From: Draconibacterium sp.
GTDB taxonomy: Bacteria > Bacteroidota > Bacteroidia > Bacteroidales > Prolixibacteraceae
Direction of reading: 5' to 3'
NCBI GenBank assembly: GCA_016705335.1
Contig: JADIYN010000068.1
Span: forward strand, 1-27,416
DNA: 27,416 nt
Part shown: positions 9,340 through 18,408 of the stretch, piece after piece
Position numbering within the stretch: position 1 is the first letter of the stretch
Layout: each line of letters opens with the position of its first letter
Made by a program: the position numbers and the translations under genes
Notes under the pieces: generated by a model
Told to the model about the DNA's origin: nothing
What the model saw: only the letters and a program-made list of their open reading frames with translations
Databases searched by the model: none

Positions 9340-9714
9340 TCATAAAAGATATTGCTGTTCCAAAGAAAGAACCGTTTGAATTTTGGGTGGCGGCGGAGAA
9401 TCTGAAATTTCAAAAGTTAATATTTCGGTTTCAGGAATTGTTGTAAAAATTTCAGCAAACAGGTTATGACCCAAAATGTCGATTTCAGCCAAAACAGGAA
9501 TGGCAGCATGTGCCGGTGCCGAAAAATCATCTTTAACCTGGTAAAAACTGTTTTCGTTGTGACAACAATCACTGTCTCCGCAACATGATTTTGCCTGATG
9601 AAAAACTGCGGCTGAAACAAAAGAATCGCCGCAATAATGCTTCGACACAACCATCCCAACTGTTGATACCAACATCAACATGCTTAAAATGATATGGCTG
9701 AATATTCGTAACAT
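9340..9714 (-). CDS. Small exported HYC_CC_PP-type cysteine-rich protein
   Basis: 124 residues with an N-terminal hydrophobic export signal (LRIFSHIILSMLMLVSTVGMVV), then KHYCGDSF, SCCGDSDCCHNE and a DSPPPPKI motif. This combination is that of a Bacteroidota small-protein family named for its HYC, CC and PP motifs. The cysteine and histidine ligands and position as first gene of the cusACB run suggest a periplasmic or membrane-facing copper-binding accessory. Function is inferred from context. It is separated from cusA by 93 bases with no convincing terminator, so co-transcription is plausible. Confidence 0.75.
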   Translation of the reverse strand: MLRIFSHIILSMLMLVSTVGMVVSKHYCGDSFVSAAVFHQAKSCCGDSDCCHNENSFYQVKDDFSAPAHAAIPVLAEIDILGHNLFAEIFTTIPETEILTFEISDSPPPPKIQTVLSLEQQYLL

Positions 9715-9816
9715 ACTTACTTTGCGACTGTTAATAGAAACACAAAGGTGGTGAAAAAGTTTGATTTTTATCTGGTTGATTGATTCTTTAACTTTTTTTG
9801 AGCGTTGATTTCGAAA

Positions 9817-10044
9817 TTAATGCTGGTAAAACCTTTCCTGTTCTGCAATCCGTTGCATTTGTCTTTCGTATTCAATTAAATCGATTTCGCCCTGGGAGTA
9901 GCGTTGTTTTAATATTTCCCTTTCTTTTTTACGTTTCCCTTTGCTTGTGCCTGTTTTCAGAATTAAAAATATTACCGACAGAAATATAACTATCCCAATA
10001 ATTTTAATATTGTTGTTTACGAAACTGAATGGAAAATGTACCAA
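9817..10044 (-). CDS. Small membrane protein with SHOCT-like C-terminus
   Basis: About 75 residues: one membrane helix (IKIIGIVIFLSVIFLIL), a basic stretch (KGKRKKER), then EILKQRYSQGEIDLIEYERQM, which matches the short C-terminal SHOCT pattern (a helix, a G-E/D turn, then a E-Y helix). The role is unknown; SHOCT modules are thought to mediate oligomerisation. The start is uncertain: TTG at 10044 is the only usual start codon found downstream of an in-frame stop near 10107, but the frame stays protein-like upstream (around APFISTETENPYLL), so an unseen upstream start or a sequence error is possible. It lies 102 bases before the copper operon on the same strand and may belong to it. Confidence 0.55.
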   Translation of the reverse strand: MVHFPFSFVNNNIKIIGIVIFLSVIFLILKTGTSKGKRKKEREILKQRYSQGEIDLIEYERQMQRIAEQERFYQH

Positions 10045-10254
10045 TAAATAAGGATTTTCAGTTTCGGTTGAAATAAACGGTGCAGAAGATGTTTGGTTTT
10101 ATTGTTTGGTTTGGGGATTTGTTCTCACTATGTTGTTTTCCCCAACTTTTAAAATTCGTTTAAACTCCAAAACAATTCACGATTCATTTGCACAAAAAGT
10201 GGGTATTTATTGAGATGAAGCTATTTTTATAGGGATTATTCTGTAAACTGGCTT

Positions 10255-10295
10255 AAAAAAAGAGCCGGTAACCTGTTTCGGTAACCGACTCTTTT
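10255..10295 (-). terminator. Rho-independent terminator of the CoA-disulfide-reductase gene
   Basis: Arms 10280-10295 and 10258-10273 pair over about 16 bases with one wobble and one mismatch, around a six-base loop (10274-10279). A run of Ts follows on the minus strand (10255-10261). It lies 25 bases after the stop at 10321. Confidence 0.8.
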
Positions 10296-10320
10296 ATATA
10301 ATAAATTAAACAGCAATTTT

Positions 10321-12334
10321 TTAATACCTCGACATCATTGCAGAAATTCCTCCACCGTTTTTTACGTTGGTAAAACCATGGCTCATCAAAACCTGCTGCG
10401 CATAAGCCGAACGGGCTCCCGAAGCGCAATAAACTATAATTTCACGATCGGGATTTGAACCGAGATCTACCTTTCCCGACATTAAATCGTCAAGCGGAAT
10501 GTTTAAAGCATTGGGGAAAGCCCCGCTCCTGAATTCGCCGGATGTGCGCACATCAATAACCAAACGTTCCAATTCGCCGGCGCTTACATTTTTATTCGTT
10601 TCTGTTTCTTCCAAGGCTTTTTCACCGATACTTTTTTTATCGATAGGCAGAGGAATCATACTAAAATTTTTAAAACCTGTAGCTGCAGCATGACGTTGTA
10701 AAGAAGTGTGTCCTCCAGAAATATTTACAACTTCCATGCATCCCGCTCCCACAAGTGTGCGCAACGCCTGATGGCCTTTTTTACCGGTTTCATCGTAAAC
10801 CAGAATGGGTACATCTTTTGGAATCCGTTCCAGATTTTCCTGCAACATTTCAAGTGGCAAATGATATGCGCCGTTCAGTTTACTTTTCTGATTGGCAAAA
10901 ATATCACGTACATCCAATACAATTACCTGTTGCGTTTTTCATGTAATCATCCAGTTCAGAAACCATTACACTTGAACTGAAACCCGACATTTTGTTTTCG
11001 GCGGCATAAGCCGCCATATTCATAGCATCGTTTGCAGTACCAATTGGCGGTGAATAGGCAAAATCAATATCCGCAATTTCGCTGACCGGAAGTTTGGCCG
11101 CACAAGCCGTCGCAATAACATCCAGACGTTTGTCGGCACCTTTGTAACCGGCAGTTTGTCCACCCAAAACCACACCTGTTTTTTTATCGAAAACCAGCAA
11201 AACAGTAACAGTTTCAGCGCCCGGATAATACGAGGTGTGGTGTTCTTTATGAACCACAACTGCATCAGCTTCGATTCCTGCTGCCCGGGCTTGTTTAAGT
11301 GAAAGTCCTGTTGTTCCGGCAACTGCATCAAAAACGCGTACAACCGAGGTACCAATTGAACCTTTATAACTGTGGTTTCCGCCAAGTGCATTTTCAGCAG
11401 CTATTCGTCCCTGACGATTTGCCGGACCGGCTAACGGAATTCTTACTTTTTTGCCATTTACACGGTGCTCAATTTCAACCATATCACCGGCTGCAAAAAT
11501 ATCGGCATCTGAAGTTTGAAGTTTGTCGTTTACCAATAACCCGCCTGCTTCGCCAATTTCCAAACCTGAATTTATGGCAAGTTGTAAAGTTGGGCGCACG
11601 CCTATCGAAAGGAGTACCATATCTGCATCAAGTGTTTTCCCGTTATCCAGTTCAACGGAATGGGAATTAATTTTTGTTACGGCAGTTTCGGTATGAACAC
11701 CAACACCAAAAGCTTTCAATTCGCGGGTAATAAAACCTGCAATTTCGCCTTCCATAATCGACATTACATGCTGCATTTTTTCAACAACATGTACTTTTAA
11801 ACCGCGTTTTACAAGGGCTTCAACCATTTCGAGGCCAATAAAACCACCACCCACAACAACTGCTGTTTTTGGTTCCTTAGTTTTTAAATGATTGTCGATT
11901 TTGTCCATGTCATCCAACGTCCACAAGCTAAAAACATGATCCGAATTTGCTCCGGGCAGATCTGGTTGTATAGGCCGACCACCCTGTGCCAAAATCAATT
12001 TTGTGTATTCAAATGTCTTTTTTAAACCGTCGCGGCTATCAACAGTCTGAACCGAATGAGCATCTTTATAAATATCGGTAACAACAGTATTTGTATAAAC
12101 ATCAACATTATATTGTTCCTTAAAACTTTCAGGACTTTGTAAAATCAATTTCGAACGGCTGTCGATATCGCCGGCAATGTAGTAGGGTAAGCCACAGTTG
12201 GCAAACGAAATATCGGGCCCGGCTTCGAGCATTGTAATTTGTGCATCGGGCGATAAACGGCGTGCTTTGGCGGCGGCTGTAGCTCCGGCAGCTACACCTC
12301 CAATGATTAGTATTTTTTCCATTTTATTATTCAT
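10321..12334 (-). CDS. CoA-disulfide-reductase-like FAD/NAD(P) oxidoreductase fused to two rhodanese domains (frameshifted)
   Basis: Flavoprotein of the CoA-disulfide/persulfide reductase group, expected to reduce CoA disulfides, CoA persulfide or polysulfide with NAD(P)H. Seen: FAD-binding GGVAAGATAA, single redox cysteine in SFANCGLPYYIAG, NAD-binding VVVGGGFIGLEMVE and the second FAD site DIFAAGDMVE. Starting at the second Met (12322) would make the redox cysteine Cys43, as in the classic enzyme, so that start is at least as likely as 12334. A one-base break near 10935 separates this from two rhodanese domains. The first has VYDETGKKG, with Asp where the sulfur-carrying Cys belongs; the second has an intact VYCASGARS loop. 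Likely role is sulfane-sulfur handling or thiol homeostasis, perhaps helpful under copper stress (inference). It has its own candidate promoter and terminator. Confidence 0.88.
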
Positions 12335-12632
12335 CTTAAAATCTGATTCGTTTCATTATTGATAAAACATATATACTTATCTATATATTTGGATACAAAA
12401 GTAAATAACTTTTCTTAATCTCACTGAAATGGGCTTCAAATGTTAATTTATTGTTTTATTCAGATTTTAAATTCAACCTGGTAGGCCGAACACTTCAGGT
12501 TAACATCATACTGGCTGATTATTCAAGATGAACAGTAAATTTAAGTTAAATGTAATTCGTAAGGTTTTTATAAACACTGCCGAAAATAGTAACCTTAAAT
12601 ATTACTGAATCGTTGAAATTGAAAAATCATGT
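12335..12632. other. Divergent intergenic region between the reductase and pcm genes
   Basis: 298 AT-rich bases with no convincing gene. It holds the candidate reductase promoter (12396-12403) and a 7-bp perfect inverted repeat, taaggtt (12560-12566) and aacctta (12591-12597), shortly before the pcm start. No clear TAnnTTTG box for pcm was found. Confidence 0.6.
12396..12403 (-). promoter_or_regulatory. Candidate -7 box for the reductase-rhodanese gene
   Basis: The minus strand reads TACTTTTG, a full match to TAnnTTTG. Transcription would begin near 12389, giving a leader of about 55 bases. No TTTG is found at the usual -33 position. Confidence 0.4.
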
Positions 12633-13376
12633 ATGAATTATTTAAGATCTTATCGTAACATTCAACCCCTTATTGTTTTTTATACTTATATCCTGCTCTT
12701 TACATTAATAAGTTTTCCATCGTGTGCACAGAATTCTGATTTTGCAGAATTACGACAGCACATGGTGAGAACACAAATTGAAACCCGTGGAATTTCAGAT
12801 CCAAAAGTTTTAAAGGCCTTTCAAAAAGTTGAACGGCACCGTTTCGTTTTGCCAGAATACCTCCCGAAAGCTTATGAGGATTACCCACTGCCAATCGACG
12901 AAGGCCAAACTATTTCGCAACCTTATATTGTTGCTTTTATGACAGAATCTCTTGATTTAAAACCATCTGATAAAATACTCGAGATTGGCACCGGTTCGGG
13001 CTATCAGGCTGCAATTTTAGCCGAGATTTGTGATTCAGTTTTTACAATCGAAATTTTTCCAAAACTTGGGGAAAAAGCGAGTAACATATTTTCAGAATTA
13101 GGATACAAAAACATTTTCAGCAAAATTGGCGATGGTTACAAAGGCTGGCCCGAAAATGCCCCGTTTGATGCAATTATTGTTACCTGTTCGCCAAGCCACA
13201 TCCCGCAACCTTTAAAAGAACAGCTTGCCGAAGGAGGCAGGATGATTATTCCGATAGGGTCATACCCATCACAATCACTTGTTTTACTCGAAAAACAAAA
13301 AGGAAAAATTAAACAGAAAAAAATATTACCGGTTAGGTTTGTGCCAATGATTGATGACAAAGGGAAAAAATATTAA
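12633..13376 (+). CDS. pcm: Exported protein-L-isoaspartate O-methyltransferase
   Basis: Uses S-adenosylmethionine to methylate isoaspartyl residues in damaged proteins and so start their repair. At 247 residues it is longer than cytoplasmic Pcm (about 210) because of an N-terminal hydrophobic segment (about residues 12-27) ending SFPSCAQ, which resembles a lipoprotein or signal-peptidase site. The family core follows: LRQHMVRTQIETRGI, DEGQTISQPYIVAFM (substrate/SAM region), motif I EIGTGSGYQAA (about 118-128) and APFDAIIVTC. Catalytic motifs look intact. The ATG at 12633 is used; an ATG at 12629 is out of frame. Export means it probably acts in the periplasm, where SAM supply is unclear. It precedes another exported protein by 65 bases. 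Confidence 0.88.
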   Translation: MNYLRSYRNIQPLIVFYTYILLFTLISFPSCAQNSDFAELRQHMVRTQIETRGISDPKVLKAFQKVERHRFVLPEYLPKAYEDYPLPIDEGQTISQPYIVAFMTESLDLKPSDKILEIGTGSGYQAAILAEICDSVFTIEIFPKLGEKASNIFSELGYKNIFSKIGDGYKGWPENAPFDAIIVTCSPSHIPQPLKEQLAEGGRMIIPIGSYPSQSLVLLEKQKGKIKQKKILPVRFVPMIDDKGKKY

Positions 13377-13441
13377 AATTTCATGTCTGGCCGGGATCTA
13401 AAAATATTCGCTATTTTCGAGCCAAACCAAAAACTGCAATC

Positions 13442-14802
13442 ATGTTTAAACCGAATTTTCTTTTAGCTGCAATTCTGTTACTGATATTTCTGTCTGCTTT
13501 CTCTCAAAAACCAAATCCTATGCGCCAATGGAATATGTACCGCGGAAATTATGCAAACGGGATTTTAGATAACGCCAACCTTCCCAAAACATGGAATGTT
13601 GAAACAGGCGAAAATTTAGCGTGGAAAACTGCAATTCCCGGATCGGGCCATTCGTGCCCAATTGTATGGGGTGAAAAAGTTTTTGTTACATCGGCTGTAA
13701 GTTCACAAGATAAAGGAGATATACAAACAGGAATTTATGGTTCAATTGAACCTGTTCCCGATTCATCAATTCATACATGGAAAGTGTATTGCATCGACAA
13801 AAAACAGGTAAAATTGATTGGGAGAAAACTGCACACTCGGGAATTCCAAAACAAAAAAGGCATCCAATGTCATCGCATGCCAACTGTACTCCAGCCACTA
13901 ATGGCGAATTTGTTGTTGCATTTTTTGGTTCCGAAGGATTGTATTGTTACAATATGAAAGGCGAATTACAGTGGCAAAAAGACTTTGGTATTTTAAAAGC
14001 AGTGTTTTTTATGGTTGAATCGGCCGAGTGGGAATTTGCCAGTTCACCGCTTATTCACGAAAATGTTGTCGTGATTCAATGCGATGTTCAGGAAAACTCC
14101 TTTTTGGCTGCCTACGATCTGAAAACCGGAAAGGAACTCTGGAAAAAACAACGCGACGAGTACCCAGGCTGGTGCACGCCAAATATTTATTTTGATGGCG
14201 ATAAAACCCGGATTGCTGTAAACGGCTACAAACACCGCGGTGGTTATGATTTTAAAACAGGGGAGGAAATCTGGCGAATGTCAGGTGGTGGCGATATTCA
14301 AATTCCAACGCCGGTAGTGGCAAATAATCTGATATACTTTAACAGCGCTCACGGGAAATTTTCACCGGTTATGGCAATTCATACAAATGCAAAAGGCGAC
14401 TTAAGTTTGAAGGAAGATGAAACCACAAACGCTGGCGTTAAATGGTCGCACCCGCGGGGAGGTTCATACATGGGAACCATGCTGGTTTATGGCGATTATT
14501 TGTACAACGCTGCCTGGAACGGAAAATTAACCTGTTACAATGCACTCACCGGCGAACAGATTTATTCAGAAAAAGTTGGCAACGGAAACAGTTACACAGC
14601 TTCGCCGGTTGCAGCCGATGGAATTATTTACATCGCCGATAATGATGGGAATGTTTATTCGGTAAAAGCTGGTCCTGAATTTCAATTACTTCAAACAAAT
14701 AATTTAGACGAAACATACATGTCAACACCTGCAATTGCTGATGGTTACCTGTTTTTTAAAACACTTGGGCATTTGGTTGCGATATCGGGTTCAAATAATT
14801 AG
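13442..14802 (+). CDS. Exported PQQ-like beta-propeller repeat protein (frameshifted)
   Basis: About 453 residues once a single A lost from the A6 run near 13804 is restored, which joins VYCIDKK to TGKIDWEKTA. An N-terminal signal peptide (FLLAAILLLIFLSAFSQ) is followed by propeller blades with the recurring pattern of a strand, D-x-x-TG-x-x-x-W and a hydrophobic strand (AYDLKTGKELWKK, YDFKTGEEIWRM, CYNALTGEQIYSE). This is the PQQ/BamB-type fold, also common in Bacteroidota and Planctomycetes proteins without a cofactor. No substrate can be named. No PQQ-dehydrogenase catalytic signature was recognised, so an enzyme is not claimed. Confidence 0.85.
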
Positions 14803-14908
14803 TTCAGAGAAAGATTGGTTTGATTAAGTTTAGATCAAACTAAAATTCCGGCTTTTTCATATTCTGTTTAATTATCTTATTTTCGTGGCTTAATCAATTT
14901 TAAGGTTT

Positions 14909-17307
14909 ATGTGGATCAGAGTCTCCCGCTTTATCCTTCGAAACAAAATATTATTGCTAATCCTACTTGGTATAATCACCATTTTCCTTGGTTATTATGC
15001 ATTTAAGGTGGAAATGTCTTACGAATATGCATCAATGTTGCCAAAAAAGGACAAGGCATATATTGATAATCAGAAATTTATTGAAGTATTTGGAGAAGAG
15101 GGAAATCTAATCATAGTCGGTATTCAGGATTCAACATTTTTCGAATTTGAAAAATTTGAAAAATGGAAAACTCTTTGCAACGATATTTCAAAAATCGAAG
15201 GGGTAGAAAATCTTTTATCTGTTTCAAATTCTTATAACCTGATTAAAAATACCGAAAAAAAACAATTTGAAATTCAACTGGTTTTCCCCGATACAATTTC
15301 AAATCAGGCCGAACTTAATCAAGCTGAAGAAAATTTCAGGAAATTGCCATTTTATCGAAAGTTGTTGTATAACGATGAAAACAACACTTACCTGCTTGCC
15401 ATTACTGTCAATAAAGACAAAATGCTCACGAAAGATCGCGAGAAAATGGTCAAAGCGATTCAGAAAATTGGCAGGCAATTCGAGAAAGAAGAAAACGTAA
15501 AACTGCATTATTCGGGATTGCCCTACATCAGGGTAATCACTGCAATTATCATTCGCAGCGAGTTATACCTTTTTAGCGCGCTTGCTCTTGCCATTTGCAT
15601 CATCGTTCTTTTCCTTTTTTTCCGGTCGTTTAAAGCAGTGTTTTTCCCCGTGATGGTTGTGCTGATTGGCGTGGTTTGGTCGTTGGGGACTCTCGGTTTG
15701 CTGGGTTATAAAATTACAGTTCTTTCGGGGATGATTCCATCTTTACTTATTGTAATAGGAATACCGAACAGCATTTACATGATGAACAAATTTCATCACG
15801 AATTTGTGCAGCACGGAAATAAAGTGAAAGCGCTACAAAGGGTGATTGTTAAAATTGGGAATGCAACTTTTTTAACCAATTTAACCACAGCTATGGGCTT
15901 TGCAACTTTCATAATTGTTAAAAGTGATTTGCTCAAACAATTTGGAATTGTGGCATCATTAAATATAATGGGGCTTTTTGTGCTTTCCCTTATTTTAATT
16001 CCCGTGATTTTTAGTTTTATCAAAACCCCATCTGCAAAGCACGTTAAACATTTGGAGTATCAATTGGTATCGCACATAATCGACTGGTTTATAAAAATTA
16101 CAGAAAAATACCGAAAGTGGGTTTACATTTCCACAGGGGTTATTTTATTGCTGGGCTTTTGGGGGATTTCGCAAATGAAAACTTCCGGTTATGTAGTGGA
16201 TGATATTCCCAAAAGCAACCCAATGTATAAGGATCTTAAATTTTTTGAAAAGAATTTTGAAGGAATTATGCCTCTCGAAATAATGATCGATACCAAAAAA
16301 CCGGGAGGTGCAATGCAACTCTCAAACTTTGCAAAAATTGATGAACTTGAAAAGAAGTTGGAAAAATATGATGAATTGTCAACTCCAACATCAATACTTA
16401 ACCTGCTGAAATTCTCGAAACAGGCATTTTACAATGGAAGCCAGGATTATTACAGTTTACCCAACAACCGTGAAAAAAACTTTATTCTGCAGTATGCGGC
16501 AACCGGCGAAAAAAATTCAGGATTACTGCATTCATTTCTCGACAGTACACGACAATTTACGCGAATCAGTATTAGGGTTGAAGACGTTGGTGTAAAACGG
16601 ATGGAGGAATTATACACTGACTTTTACAACGACATCGATTCGATTTTTAGCCCGGAAGATTACGACGTTACTGTTACCGGAACAAGTATAACTGTGTTTA
16701 AGGGAACTAACTATTTGTTAAATAACCTGTTTTCAAGTCTGGCGCTGGCAATTTTACTTATTTCGTTAATCATGGCACTTATGTTTTCATCGTGGCGGAT
16801 GGTTGTAATGTCGCTAACACCTAATATAATTCCTCTTATTTTTACTGCCGCGCTAATGGGCTTTTCGGGAATCCCCATAAAAGCATCAACCATTCTTGTG
16901 TTCAGTATCGCGTTTGGGATTTCTGTTGACAATACCATCCATTTTCTGGCAAAATACAGACAGGAATTAAAGGTAACCGGTTGGGACATAAAGCAGTCGG
17001 TTATACTGGCATTAAAGGAAACAGGTGTTAGTATGCTCTATACTTCTGTGGTGTTGTTTTTTGGGTTCGGGATTTTTGCTGTTTCAAGTTTCGGGGGACC
17101 CGGGCCATGGGAATTTTAGTTTCACTGACGTTGGTTGTTGCCGTAATTTCAAACCTTGTTTTGTTGCCGACTTTGCTGTTTAGCCTCGATCGCCGTACTA
17201 CAACCCGCGCTTTCAAAGAACCTTTGTTGCATATTTACGACGAGGAAATCGATATAGAACTCGAAGATTTGGAAATTGAACAAACAACTAAAAACAAGGA
17301 GGATTAA
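14909..17307 (+). CDS. MMPL/RND-superfamily transporter (frameshifted)
   Basis: Inner-membrane exporter of about 799 residues with the two-fold RND plan. TM1 (LLLILLGIITIFLGYYAF) and a large extracytoplasmic domain are followed by about five helices (from YLFSALALAICIIVLFLFF), and the arrangement repeats in the second half (from YISTGVILLLGFWGI, then LALAILLISLIMALMF onward). Family features include GIPNSIYMMNKFHHEF and its second-half counterpart FGISVDNTIHFLAKYR. It resembles MMPL-type lipid or hydrophobe exporters rather than drug pumps. One G lost from the G4 run near 17098 separates the last part; restoring it gives SSFGGTRAMGILVSL, typical of this region. The acidic tail (IDIELEDLEIE) is cytoplasmic. 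The stop lies two bases before the polyprenyl synthase start, so coupled translation is likely. Substrate unknown. Confidence 0.87.
17296..17302 (+). promoter_or_regulatory. Perfect Shine-Dalgarno that fixes a TTG start for the polyprenyl synthase
   Basis: AAGGAGG ends seven bases before TTG at 17310-17312. The site lies inside the last codons of the MMPL gene, so it ties translation of the two genes together. The family N-terminus begins right after the TTG and no ATG is nearby in frame. Confidence 0.75.
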
Positions 17308-17309
17308 AG

Positions 17310-18293
17310 TTGCATTCCATAACCCGGCTTCAGGAAATTATAAACGCCGAACTTCAAAAAAGGTCGGATGATTTGCGGAAAATGACACCGCCCAATTTAT
17401 ATAATCCGGTAGATTATTCGCTCGAAATGGGTGGAAAACGGTTGCGCCCTGTATTGCTTTTATTGAGTTATAATATTTTCTCCGATGCTGTGTCAGAGGC
17501 AATTCCTGCAGCAGTTGCAATCGAGGTGTTCCACAATTTTACTTTACTGCACGACGATATCATGGACAAAGCACAGGTTCGCAGGAACCGACCTACTGTG
17601 CACATAAAATTCAGCGAAAACAATGCAATCCTTTCCGGCGATGTGATGGCTTTTTTATCATATAAATATCTCCTAGAATGTAAATCTAAACGACTTTCAG
17701 AAGTACTTGAGTTATTTACCAAAACAGCAATTGAAGTTTGCGAAGGCCAACAATTTGATATGGAGTTTGAAAACCGGCTAAATGTTTCGAATGTCGAATA
17801 TCTCGAAATGATAAGGTTGAAAACTGCTGTTTTACTGGCTTGCGGATTAAAAGCAGGTGCACTTTTGGCAAATGCTGATAACATTGTTGCAAATCAATTG
17901 TATGAATTTGGGTTGAATTTGGGTCTTGCATTTCAATTGCAGGATGATTTGCTTGACAGTTTTGGCAATCAGCAATCTTTTGGAAAAAAAATAGGTGGTG
18001 ATATACTTGCCAACAAAAAAACGTTTTTGTCGATTAATGCATTACAAAATGCCGGAGCTGAACTAAAATCGGAATTATTGTATTGGATGAACATTGCTGA
18101 ATATAATCAGGATGAAAAAATAAAGGCAGTATTGAATATATATAATCAACTAAATATTAAACAATTGACCGAACAGAAAATTGAAAGTTATTTTCAGAAA
18201 TGCAGGAAAGTCTTTCAGCAGATTTCGGTTGAGGATGAGAGAAAAAAACAGTTGATAGAAATAAGCAACAGTATGTTAAACCGTGTTTTTTGA
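17310..18293 (+). CDS. Polyprenyl diphosphate synthase
   Basis: Trans-isoprenyl chain-elongating enzyme, condensing isopentenyl diphosphate with an allylic diphosphate in the cytoplasm. At 327 residues it carries all the hallmarks: GGKRLRP (IPP binding), the first aspartate-rich motif LLHDDIMD, the ARRxxP-like QVRRNRPT, and the second aspartate-rich motif FQLQDDLLD. The DDxxD motif has no two-residue insertion, and Phe stands five residues before it, which is the type I GGPP-synthase pattern and suggests a C20-range product; by-eye chain-length prediction is weak, and an octaprenyl-type enzyme for menaquinone remains possible. It uses a TTG start with an excellent Shine-Dalgarno. Paired with the MMPL gene, it may feed a lipid that the transporter exports (inference). 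Confidence 0.92.
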   Translation: MHSITRLQEIINAELQKRSDDLRKMTPPNLYNPVDYSLEMGGKRLRPVLLLLSYNIFSDAVSEAIPAAVAIEVFHNFTLLHDDIMDKAQVRRNRPTVHIKFSENNAILSGDVMAFLSYKYLLECKSKRLSEVLELFTKTAIEVCEGQQFDMEFENRLNVSNVEYLEMIRLKTAVLLACGLKAGALLANADNIVANQLYEFGLNLGLAFQLQDDLLDSFGNQQSFGKKIGGDILANKKTFLSINALQNAGAELKSELLYWMNIAEYNQDEKIKAVLNIYNQLNIKQLTEQKIESYFQKCRKVFQQISVEDERKKQLIEISNSMLNRVF

Positions 18294-18350
18294 GTTTTTT
18301 CTGTGATTCCAAAAAACAAATGAATTGGTTGGTCAAACTAAAAACAATGC

Positions 18351-18358
18351 TAAATTTG
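18351..18358 (+). promoter_or_regulatory. Candidate promoter -7 box for atpDC
   Basis: TAAATTTG is a full match to TAnnTTTG. A TTGG resembling the -33 TTTG lies 18 bases upstream. The start site would be near 18365, with a leader of about 45 bases before atpD. Confidence 0.5.
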
Positions 18359-18408
18359 TTCGCGGTAATGCATTATAGATGAACCAGAATTAAAATTCAA
18401 AATATTTT

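Noticed and set aside
14815..14843. ttggtttgat/atcaaactaa inverted repeat after the propeller gene as a terminator
   Set aside because: The ten-base stem is good, but no T run follows it directly; it may be an operator or chance, so it is not annotated.
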